The notes under the pieces were generated by a model. The model searched no databases. It saw only the letters and a program-made list of their open reading frames with translations, and had not been told where the DNA came from. Below are positions 25,451 to 36,214 of a DNA stretch of 64,000 nucleotides, piece after piece (position 1 is the first letter of the stretch; every line of letters begins with the position of its first letter). This stretch comes from Scenedesmus sp. ARA3 (lineage: Eukaryota > Chlorophyta > Chlorophyceae > Sphaeropleales > Scenedesmaceae): positions 1-64,000 of the forward strand of contig RWJK01001484.1 of assembly GCA_004335835.1 (NCBI GenBank). Direction: 5' to 3'. The position numbers were made by a program, and so were the translations under genes.

Positions 25451-26637
25451 GAGCTTTAAACAATCAGCAAGCAAGGTATGTTAAATTTGCGCTGTGACTG
25501 GCTGCACCATCACAGTGACTGGCACTGGTATCACGCGTTGCTTACACAACTGCTGTGCAAGCAGTGCTTCAATTTTGGAGTTGCTGATAACGGTCAGGTT
25601 TGTGCATGTCTCAAGATGATGCACGTCTTCTGTACCTCATGACGTGTTTGCATATGCATGCATGACGTGTTCTGCAGCTGCATGCATCATGCATCATGAT
25701 GTATTCTACGTCATCAGCGTAGGCAAGCAAAATTTGGCATATTTGCTGCCTAGCATATGACAGTTGGCAGATGATGCTTGTTATGCAAGTATCACTGGAA
25801 GTATTGAAAGTGACGTTCATGCAGCTTGGCCGTGAAAATGTTCACTGCCACAAGTTGGGCTGAGCAGCAAACCGTTAAGCTTTTTGCAATTATGGAGCAT
25901 CCACGCATGCAGGCATTGTCCTTGCAGCACTGTGACACAGCTGTATGCAGGCTGCACGCTGCTCTGTCTGCGCACCGACATTACTGCTGACCATAGTGTT
26001 GATGCACGGCCAGAGTCTTAGTGTTGTCAAGAGGCAGCGCGCCGCACGGGAGTTTGTTTTCGGTGGTCACTATGCTGGGGCCTCCATCTAGGCACGTGAG
26101 TGAGCATCATGTTGCATTGGTTATCTCCCGACTGGCTCCTTATAATTTGTGGGTGGGCCTGTGACCCTGCGTTGGTGGTGGTGGTGGTGGCATTGTGTTT
26201 TGGCGGGGTGTGCTTCCTGCAAATCTTTATCTACACATATGCTGGATGGGCAGCAGACAAACAGCCCAGGCCAACGCTGGTATGCCACAAATGCAATAGA
26301 CCACATGCATTGGGTTGATCATATTGCATCTGACAGTACCTCCGGCTAACTATGATGCACACATGCTGACAATTGAATTGCATCTTGGGTGCTCGTTAGT
26401 GGTTTAGCAATGCGGGTCTGCTGATGACGTGCCACATGTTGTTGTTCCCCAACAATATTTGCAGTGGCGGTTGAAGCATCTGCTGCTGCATTGTTGTGTG
26501 ATGGAGGCGATGTTGACTTTTAGCATATTTTGTTCAAGGACAGGTGATCACTGATCGGTCATGGCATGACCTGCTTGCGAAATCCCAGTTCATTCCAGAT
26601 CGTAGCTTCAAAAAGGTAACCTTGTTCCTGTGAGCCT

Positions 26638-26642
26638 GTAAG
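26638..26642 (+). terminator. Candidate green-algal poly(A) signal TGTAA
   Basis: TGTAA is the usual chlorophyte polyadenylation signal. This one sits just where the T/G strand bias ends, so it could mark the 3' end of the thrombospondin-type transcript, 1.4 kb past its stop. Positional evidence only. Confidence 0.35.
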
Positions 26643-29600
26643 GGTTTTGTACCTGTTACCCTGTTCAATGCAGGACAGCATGTAGCACCAAATCGCTCCA
26701 GAAGGGAGCAGCACCACTGGCACTGCTGACAGCAAATTTGATCACCATACCACACCGCACCAAACTCTGACTAAGATGTGAAGTGACGTGGCTTTGATGG
26801 TAACACATATCTCATGTTGTACTTGATCAACGCACGTTCAAAACAGCACAGTAGGATGGAGGAAAACTTACTTGTGCACGCAATGAATGGCACCACTGAT
26901 CTGCAGGACACATGAATGCATGCTGTGCAATCAGCTGGCTGCAACTGCTGCCAGTATTAGCACGTAACTGTGATTTGGTATGCGGGGCCAGCAGTTGGCG
27001 GCTGCCCCACCACAATGATTGCCACAATGACTGCCCCACCCTGGCCCTGATGAGCTTTGGCTACCCTCAACGTTCGATGCATAGCACAACACACGTATAC
27101 AAATCTGGTCAAAACACGACAATTCAACACCGCCTGTGCATACATGATACATTCAAATGCTTGGCTACTCCAGCCGCAGCAGCTTGCGCGCGACAGATCA
27201 CCACCAAGACGCAGTGCATGCTGCGGCCAGCAGCCGCACAGCATGATCACGTGGGAGCAAGGCAGCACACTGCATGCTTGAAGGTGCGCAGCTTTGCATT
27301 TTGCATGCTAGACTGTCCATTTTTACACCAGCAGCACGCCAGCCTGATGCACCTTACAACGGGGCAGCAGATGCTCCCAACACTTCATCATCATGTTGCC
27401 CATCAAACCATAGCATCAACGCCACCGGCCCTGCGCCCCAATGGAGCGTCAACAGGAAGGAGCACTACACCTCAACACTTGCAGCGCCAGCAGAGGCAGC
27501 AACCCTTTTGACAAAAAGTTTTGTTGACCTGGACCTATGTGGTGTCACGCAGCCTGCCTGGCACCCCACACCCTACACCTCAAAGTCTGGAACATAACAG
27601 GCTTTGGAGGTTGATTCAGTCTGGCATGAATGTTGCCTACCAATCACGGCCTCTGGTAGAGGGAGGGCAGACACAGAAACAGAACATGCACAATGCTGTA
27701 CTTCATCATGTGGCAATGTGACTACCGCCTGCCCCTAAGAGCATGCGACAACACAGCATACCATTTCTTAAACCCTTCCAAGTATGCACCACTGACGGCC
27801 AGGCCGCAATGGCAGCAGCAGCGCATGCATGTGTGGCAGCACTACGTCCAACTTCATGCATGTGTGGCAGCACTACAACCAACTTCATGCATGTTTTGAA
27901 GCGCTACACCCAACATCAGCAACGCTTGCCAAATGTTGCCAAGTAGTTGGGCTCAGGCCAGAGTATCTGGCCAAGCCGCTTGGCATATGCAATGCCATAT
28001 CACATGCATGTCGCATGTCACATATCAGTGATACACGTCGCATGTCACATATCAGTGATACACGTCGCATGTCACATATCAGTGACACACGTGCAGGCCT
28101 AGGCCGCAGGCACAACAACAGGAGAGGAGTTGAACACATTCGCAGCAGCAGCTGATGTGCGCAGAGTGCTGCCAGAAACAGCACCTGCAGCGGGACTGCC
28201 AAAGCAGATGCATCCATACGTTGAGCAAGTCATACAATACTGTACCAGCTATAGTAAGCAACACTGCTCCATGTCCCTTGATTGAAGCCACCCTGTATCC
28301 CTGCAGGCGAACGTTGCTACGTAACAAAGTAAAGCAGCACGCCTACTGCCAAACAACACCGTTGCCGTCAATGCAAGCTGCTGCACGCCATGGCAGAATG
28401 CTCAAAGTTTGCAGCTTTGTTGGACCCGGCCAAGTGCCATCAACAGCTGGAGCCCCTGGTGATAGCAGCCAGGCCGTGATCAGCGACAGCTGCAGAACAG
28501 TGGGTTTAGCGCAAAACAATGGGTCTAAAACCTGACCCTAACCCGAAACCCTATAACATGGTGAAGGTGCAGGCACACTAGCCGTCACATTTGTGCTGCA
28601 GAGCACCAAGAACAACAGGCATACATTGTACTGAACAGCATGCAGTGCTCGCCCCCACAGCAAAAGCACGCAGTGTTAGCCCTACAGATCAGTGCTCGGA
28701 CCCCAAACAGACTGAACACAATGTCACTCGACTGTTTGACCTGTGGACCGCGCGGTACGGCTTTGAAAACCAAAACAGCCAAGCCGAAGCTTTTAAGGCT
28801 GATGAAGTCCATCAGCCACATTGGCAGGCATCACTACAATGCCGCCAAATGCTTTGGCCAGGGTGTGCATGCCAGCAGCAGCACCGTACAGCTCTGACCG
28901 CCAAAACAGCCAAGCCCAAGCTTCCATCAGAGCCACATGCGTTGCTGCGATAATGCCGCACACAGCAGCATGCAAGGGTGCGCATGCCAGCAGCAGCAGC
29001 AGCAGCATCCAAGGGTGCGCATGCCAGCAGCAGCAGCAGCAGCAGCAGCATGCCAGGGTGTGTATGTCATCTGCGCATGGCAGCCCACAGCCACACTGCG
29101 CGCTCTGTGTACAGTACGGCAGACAGCACAGGCCCCGCGCCTATTGTGCTGTGGTGGTTGGATGCACGTCGCCTTCAACATTGCAGCAACCGCGCTGCGT
29201 GATATGCGCAAAGCGCTGAACAAGCACAGTGCTGCACAAGCACAGTGCTGCACAAGCACAGTGCTGCACAATCCCCACACAGTCCCGGCACCCGCAGTGC
29301 TGTGGTTGTGTGGTGATGGCGGGAACAAGCCGTGATTGCGGGGCTGCAATTGCAGGCGATTGCCAATGCTTTGATGCACCCGAAAGATGCTGTGTATTGA
29401 ACGACAAGGGCGCGAGTCCCCTCTGCCTGCTGCCTCTTTCCCCGAAAGCAGAATTGCTGGCTGCGCAACATGTGCAACAGCCACCTACGTCTACTGCAGA
29501 TCACTTCTGTGCCGTTGCTCCCAGAGAAGGAGGTCGGCAGGAAAGCCTTGAGCCGAAAAACCACAGCAACAAAACACACACCAGCACCAGTCACACTTTG

Positions 29601-29753
29601 TGGTCAACTGCTGTCTTCCCAACAGCTGCATCCAACCCACCCACATGCACAACACTTTTAGAACCCCCCAAAGAAATAAGACTTGAATCAACTCACGCAC
29701 AACACTTTGTAACCTCCACCTGCAGTGCAGCATCAGGTGTCGATCACATCGCA

Positions 29754-32700
29754 TCAGTATCGATATGGCACCGCTTGCTCCCACAACACACCCTGCAGCC
29801 GTGGATACATGCACAATGCCAGTACCAGCAACTGCCCACTTGCCAAAGAAACTGCTAGCATCACTGCAAGATGCCGCAGCAGTACTGGCGTCGGAGGCAG
29901 TATGCCGCTAGGCACAGGCTGCGCTGCAGGACTGCTGGGCTGCTGCTGCTGCTGCTGCTGCTGCTGGTTGTTACTACTGTCGCTGCTGCAGCTGCTGCTG
30001 CCGCTGCCTCCTGCAAATTCGCCTGGGGGCTCATCAACCCCAGCTGCTGCTGCTGCTGCTGCGTCTGTATCAGAGCTCCCCTGTTGCTGCTGCTGCTGCT
30101 CCTGCTGTTGCAAGGAGGCCACCCACTTTGCCTTAGCATGCCGCTGCACGTGCCACGCAACATACAGCGGCAGCAGCAGCACCACAAGCACCATATGCAC
30201 GCAGCAGCACGCCAGGATACACCTGCCAGATAAGCTGCTCACATCAGGAGCCAGGCCAGGCTTCTGAGCAAACAGAGCAGCCACATTGCCTGCAGCTAGC
30301 TGCTGCTGCTGCTGCTGCTGCTGCTGCATGTCTTGGGTTTGACCTTCACTCAGAAAGCAGACGTCGCTGTCTGCCGCTGCAGCTGGAGCAGTATCGAGGG
30401 ACCCGCTGCTGCTGCTGCTGCTGGCCGCCAGCTGCAGCAATTGTGCGGCATGTGATAAGAGCCTTGCTGCAGCTGCTGCCCCTCGCTCCACTCCCAGTTG
30501 CAGCCACAGCAGCTGCGGCCGCTTCTGCAGCAGCAGCTGGAACGGGTACGCCATCTGCGCTACCGTTGACTGAAACTGGATGACGAAGAAGATCGATGTC
30601 AGCACCACCTGAGCTGGGAAGTCCAGCGGAAGGCAGAAGGCTGCAGGGACAGCATCGCAGCAGGCAGCACAGGGTTGTGACAGCAGGTCAGCAGGAGGCA
30701 CTTTTTGGTCAATGTAACACAATTGATGTTTGACCAAAATTGAAGTCGCTGTCGGCGCCAAGAGGCGGCACAGACATGCACGCCGCAAGCAGCGGCGTGT
30801 AACAGCAAGACAAAGCAAAGACGGCCAATGTGGCTGCTGCCTCCTCGCGTGGGTGCTGCACAGCTGCGCAGCAGTTTCCTTTTCCTGCAAGGCTGCTGGC
30901 CAGAGAGGCTGCCTGTTACAGCGGTACCACTGCAGCTGCTTTTGCTGCTGTTGCTGCTGCTGCTGCCTGCGTCGCTGTGCAGAATATGCAGCGATGGAGC
31001 ACATTGGTCGCTATGGCTGTAGCAACAACATTGCTGCTGCACCACTGCACCCACCGTTCCAGCAGCTGATTGTGAAGCCGCTCAGAAGGCTGCAGCACAG
31101 GCAGAGGCAGCGAGCAGCAGCAAAACATAATCGAAACAGGACATCAGAAAAGGTCCTACTGATACTTTCGAAGGAAAAGGAACATGTTCTAGGCACTAAG
31201 CGTGGCCCGGGGGACAGCCAGGAGCTGGCTAGGTATACCAGGCGCTGACGCATACTGCTGCAGGGCGGCAGTAGCACGACGTGCTGCTGCTGCTGCTGCT
31301 GCACATTGCCCACACAGAGCCCCGCATGGACAGCTAGTGCATTGACGGCTAGTGCAGCTGTCCTGTTCATAGCAATCTGGATGTCAAAGCCGTTGACTGG
31401 CAGCACTAAATGGAACAGCCAGTGCAGTTGGTGTTCTGTCCACACACAGCTGTAATTCGAACCCCTCAACAGCGACACATTTACGGCAGCTGCAATCGCC
31501 AAAGCATCACTCACACGAGCGTCTTGCAGCAGAAGTGCAGCTGCGTGCTGGTCTGCTCTGCTGCTGTCAGCCAGGCAGCGAAGCGCGGCCCCCTGCCCAG
31601 CAGCGGCGTGGCAATGATCTGCCGCAGCACACGCTCACCCAGCAGCAGCCAGTACCTGCGGCCACCGCACACAATGCAAAGAAAGGTAAGTCAGTCGGTT
31701 GATGAGCAGCAAGTTTGCCTGAGCATGATGCCTGAGAATGATCTGCCGCAGCACACACTCACCCAGCAGCAGCCAGTACCTGCGGCCACCGCACACAATG
31801 CGGAGAAAGGTAAGTCAGTCGGTTGATGAGCAGCAAGATTGCTGGGCAAATGCCTGAGAATGATCTGCCGCAGCACGCGCTCACCCAGCAGCAGCCAGTA
31901 CCTGTGGCCACAGCACACAGTGCACAACTTGGGTCAGAAGTATGCATAGCTCATGGCACATGAGATGTTGCGGACGATAAGCCGCAACACATGCTCACCC
32001 CGCAGCAGCCAGTACCTGTGGCCACAGCAGTACGGCAAGTTACATGTTGAAGTTGGGAAATGGAGGAAGGTTGCTGTGCAAATGGCGGGTGAATGATCTG
32101 CCGCAGCACGCGCTCACCCAGCAGCAGCCAGTACCTGCACAGCACACATTGCGGGACACAGACGCCTGTCAGTCACACTGCTCTGCTGATCTCGCAGCAA
32201 AACAAGACAGCAGTGCGGCGCTGCTGACCCCGCCTAAATGCACAACGGATGACGGCGTGGCGATGATCTGCCTGGTGCGCTTGCACATGCTGTGCAAACC
32301 AGTGTTATGAGTTGCACTGCTGACCTGCACACCCGAGCACAGCTGCAAGTTGCTGTGGTGACAGCCGCACACAAATCTACAGCATAACATCCTGCAGCTG
32401 CATCTGCTGCGCTGCACCCCTGGCACGCTTGTGCGCCTGCTGCTGCCAGTTGCTATGGTGAACGCCGCAAGCATCGCAGAAGAACTTGCAGTTGTTGCTG
32501 CCTGGCTGCCCCATTGACCTGGCTCGCTTGTGTGCCTGCTGCTGCCGTGCTGCTGGCAGCAGCAGCAGCAGCCCCAGCTGGCCATGGTGACACATAATAA
32601 CACATGCTCAACAGTACTATTATGCATCCGAACGAACCTGGCTCGCTTGTGTGCCTGCTGCTGCCGTGCTGCGGGCAGCAGCAGCAGCCCCAGCTGGTAC

Positions 32701-32823
32701 CCTTTTATGGCCAGCACAGCGCAGTAGATGGAGCACAGCAGCCGTGCTGAAAACAGCGACAGCGCATTCGCAAAGAAGAGCGGCGCGATGAGGCAGTTGT
32801 ATAGGTCGAGGAGCTCGTACTGC

Positions 32824-32859
<36 letters not shown>

Positions 32860-33402
32860 GGTCAGATGCGTGTAAGGGTTCATTGAGGCAGTTGTGCAGA
32901 TCCAGGTGCTCGTACTGCGGCAGCAGCAGCAACAGCAGCAGCAGCAGCAGTGGTCAGACGCATGTAAGGGTTCATTGAGGCAGTTGTGCAGATCGAGGTG
33001 CTCGTACTGCGACAGCAACAGCAGCGAACAGCAACGTTGCGGCGTGCATCGATGGCATGATCTAAGGATGATATGTGTGCTGCAAAGGCTAACGATCATG
33101 TGTATGTGCTCCATACTATGATAGTATCACAGTCACAGTCACAGTTGAGCAGCAGGTCCATGGGTTGGGATATGTGGAGCTGTCTTCTGCTTGCATGCAA
33201 GTGCTGCACCCATTTCTTCGAAGCAACTGATACCAGCAGCATGTCTAGCACTAAAGCGCCTGCCAGCAACGGCATATCAACAACACTGCAGCAACAGAAA
33301 CAGCAGCAGCTGCTGCGCTGCACCCACCTGCTGCCAGAAATCCTGCTCAGCTCCCCGTGGCGACAGCAGCAGTGTGCGCGCATGAAATGTCACTTTCGTC
33401 AT
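29754..33402 (-). CDS. Unrecognised multi-pass membrane protein
   Basis: I do not recognise this gene. Exons on the minus strand: 33402-33328, 32819-32638, 31655-31517, 30608-29754. Phases join (0, 2, 0) and give 416 residues. Visible parts: a short N-terminus (MTKVTFHARTLLLSP), a hydrophobic segment at about 35-60 (LFFANALSLFSARLLCSIYC), a positively charged stretch (HKRARYWLLLGERVLRQI), a second hydrophobic segment at about 132-155 (TSIFFVIQFQSTVAQM), a Ser/Gln-rich loop, a third at about 262-283 (ILACCCVHMVLVVLLLPLYV) and a fourth at about 381-405. Loops carry CAG-coded Gln runs. The third junction uses a GTGTGAG donor at 31516 and is the weakest. An open frame at 31011-31514 could hold an extra exon. 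All three internal exon starts or ends have tandem copies in the introns. Confidence 0.62.
31617..32140 (-). repeat. Five tandem copies of an exon start, ~120-bp period
   Basis: The segment CAG/GTACTGGCTGCTGCTGGGTG and on through CGGCAGATCAT occurs with edges at 31655, 31779, 31900, 32015 and 32134. All keep the AG. Only the copy nearest the exon body (31655) continues into open sequence. Confidence 0.9.
32400..32700 (-). repeat. Three copies of an exon end
   Basis: The end of exon 32819-32638 (coding ARQQQAHKRAR, with a GT donor) is repeated near 32520-32575 and, decayed, near 32420-32455. Confidence 0.8.
32800..33015 (-). repeat. Three copies of an exon start, ~94-bp period
   Basis: Edges at 32819, 32914 and 33006 share CAG/TACGAG(C)T(C/A)C followed by ACAACTGCCTCA. 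Copies alternate with (CAG)n tracts. Confidence 0.85.
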
Positions 33403-34781
33403 CAATGTGTGTGCAGTCTGCTGCTAGGATAGGCTAGCTGCACAGCCCGTCCGCAAGGGAGCATTGGGACCAGGTCCCTGCAGGTATACAGCCACTGCCG
33501 TTTGTTTACTTGATGCGTTTCTAGCACTTGATGTTAATTTGTCGGTAGTTTCACTTCACGAACATCGCTCACTGCAGGCACCGCAAACGACTCCTGGCTA
33601 CGCGACCCCGCTGGCACTGGAACAACTGCCTCAAACAGCGATGTACTGTCATAACAAGGTATTCAACGAATGCAATAGTGTTTGCGCGTACATCATGGCT
33701 GTACAGCCAGGGGTTGGGGGCGTTGTCTCCGTCACACAGAGGGTGTCATCATGACAGCTGCAGAACACTCCACCTGCAGGATATGACGACCAGCACGCTG
33801 CTGAGGTTCTGAGGTGAGTGCAAGAGCATAGAAGAACGTGATAATGTACATAGCGCATTTGTACAGGCAGCAAGCAGCACCCTGATGCGTCCTGGAGCTT
33901 CTAAACACACACATAATTGTTATAACCACTGGTGGCAGCTTGGTGGCAGGGCAGTCACTGCTACCCTTGATCAGTGGGGCCTTAACAAGCTTGACAGGCG
34001 CACCAAGCAGACATTTTGAACATGGTGCCAAACCGCGTGCGTCTCAAAGCTGTGAGCAGCTGCAGGCAAACAACAACTTGACACTGTCAAGTTGACAGGC
34101 ACAACTCAGTTCACAATGAAGTTGAGCAGCGCACACAGTTGTTGTGTGCGCTGTGACAGCCATTCGTTTAGCATTAGTATGTTTGCAGTCGGCTGCTGGT
34201 ATGGGCCAGCCCCCTAAGGAATGAGTCTCGCAGGTCTCTGATGATCGCAGCCATAGTACGCTGCCTTAGCGGTTAATCATCTGACATGATAACTGAACAT
34301 CGTGTTAGTTGTCTAAGGAGGCGGCGAGCTCTGGAAACGTACATCAGCGAACAACATGGCAACGTAACCACCCGCCAGGCTGGCCAAGAGCCGCAGCGGG
34401 CCTGGTGCAACTCAACGAACGGAGGCAACCCACCTTCAAAACCTCATTGACGAATGCTTGCAAGTTGTGCGCACGAGCGGAGCAATGCGCAGCGGTGGAA
34501 CAGTTCCCTGTACGAAAGTTACCAGATCGGTGCGCCGGCCTGCCAGGCTGGACGGCTCATGCCAGTATAAAGAACTGCAGGTGACACACATTGCAGTATC
34601 ACAATGCAGCATACGCCAGGCTGCAGAAGGCCAGCGTGGTGCTGACACACAACAAACACAAGCCAACCAATGTTTCGCGCAACCCATGGGCTAGGTCTCG
34701 AAAAAGTCAACAGGCAGCCGCGCTCTGACCCACAAAACATAAACATAGCAGGGTAGCATGCCCGCGTTGGATATTCAAACC
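33403..34781. other. Intergenic, two minus-strand genes
   Basis: Should hold the promoter of the membrane-protein gene and the 3' flank of the ankyrin gene. A near-perfect inverted repeat (AACTTGACA/TGTCAAGTT) lies at 34075-34093. No gene was recognised. Confidence 0.5.
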
Positions 34782-36177
34782 CTAGCTGAGGTGCACGAGA
34801 ATGTGCTTTGCAACTGCCTTGCCACATTTCGGGCAGCCTTTGCCAGGTTGCCCCTTCAGCGTCTCAGAGCAGCCCCTGCACACCGCCATGTGTTTGCAAG
34901 GCAGCAGCAGCACACACGCAGCTACCCCAGAGCACAGCAGGCACTCATTCCTCAGAGGCACCGCCTGCTGCACTTCCTTGCTGCCCTGCTGCTGCTGCTG
35001 CTGCTGCTGCTCCAGCTGCAGTAGACCTGCTGCTGCCGCTGCTGGTACAGGTGCCGGAGGTACAGCAGTAGAGCGCATATGTGCAGCCCAAACCCCGCCA
35101 GAGGCAGCAGCAGCAGCAGCAGCAGCAGCAGTGCTACTGGAGCTGCCTGCAGCAGCTGCAGCTGCTGCGGCCTTCAGGAGCCGAAGCTTTCTTGCTGTCC
35201 TTCCTGCTTCGCGCTCTGCCTTGGCTGCTGCTCTTGCTGATTTGGCTGCTACCTTGGGCTCTGCTGCTGTAAGCTGCACATCTGCTGCTTGTCGTGCTAC
35301 TGCTGCTGCTGCTGCCGCAAGAGCTCCGGTCGCCTGGCCAGCAACCTGCTGCTGCTGCTGCAGCTGCTGCTGCTGCTGCTGTTGTGCAACGGCAAAGACC
35401 CTCAACCCAGGCTGCAGCCAGGGCGGCAGTGCTGCGCGATTTGAATATGAAGGCACCCAACACCAGCTGCTGCTGCTACTGCTGGCTGTGCTGCTGCTGT
35501 GTGCTGCTGCTTGCTGAGCATTGCTCGCCTCAAAAGGCACTGGGGATGCGCCTGCAGCAGGACCCCGCACAGCAGCAGCAGCAGGAGGCCCAGATTGCTG
35601 AGTGCTAGCTGGTGCAGCTGGTATGGGTGCAGCCGGTGTTGGGGTTGTGGGTGTCACAGGTGCCGGGAAGTCAGCTGCAGCTGCCATGTCAGTTGCCACT
35701 GTCAGCTGCTGCTGCTGTGGCGATGTGGGCCCGCCTGCAGCAGCAGCAGCAGCAGCCGCTGCTGCAGCTGCTGCTGCTGCTGTGGTCGGCTGGAAGACAG
35801 GTGCAGCGATGCGCAGCTTTGACACCCTGAGCTTGGCCTCTGCTGCTGCTGTTGCTGCTGCTGCAGTAGCTGCAGCATGGCTGCTGCTGCTGGCACCGCT
35901 GCTGCTGCTGCTGCTGGCGGCAGCTGGACCGCCAGTGCCCTGCAGTTGCTGCTGTTGTGCTTGCCGCACCCCATCCTGCTGCTGCTGCTGCTGCTCTGAT
36001 GCTGCTGCTGGTGAGCCAAACCAGTCATCAGGCAGCAGCTGCTGCAGCCGCTGTATCAGCTCCGCCTGGCTGCTGCTGCAGCTGCTGCTGCCACCGCTCT
36101 CAAACGTCGCCACCATCACCCAAGCAGCCAGCAGCTTCTGCAGAATTGTCCAGCTTGGAAAACCTCTGCCACCACCC

Positions 36178-36214
<37 letters not shown>

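Larger units (their letters stand above)
25265..29753. other. Convergent intergenic region with local repeats
   Basis: No gene was recognised in 4.5 kb. From 25265 to about 26700 the plus strand is T/G-rich, like the plus-strand introns. From about 26850 to 29753 the minus strand is T/G-rich. I read these as the 3' flanks of the two converging genes. Small tandem repeats: about 30 bases twice at 27825-27900, about 27 bases three times at 28012-28092, about 16 bases three times at 29218-29268. Open frames here lack family signatures. Confidence 0.5.

Noticed and set aside
26912..27511. 199-codon open frame in the intergenic region
   Set aside because: No domain, atypical composition, and the strand bias indicates sense transcription of the opposite strand.
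27241..29900. Decayed thrombospondin-repeat gene (scattered NTAPCP- and PYNGA-like peptides)
   Set aside because: Only isolated short matches, no consistent Cys pattern and no splice-linked frame; probably chance in C/A-rich sequence.
31011..31514. Open frame on the minus strand as an exon of the membrane-protein gene
   Set aside because: No acceptor/donor pair joins it in phase; the model without it has matching phases. Kept only as a possibility.
34075..34093. Inverted repeat as a terminator or operator
   Set aside because: Isolated short palindrome in a eukaryotic intergenic region with no supporting context.
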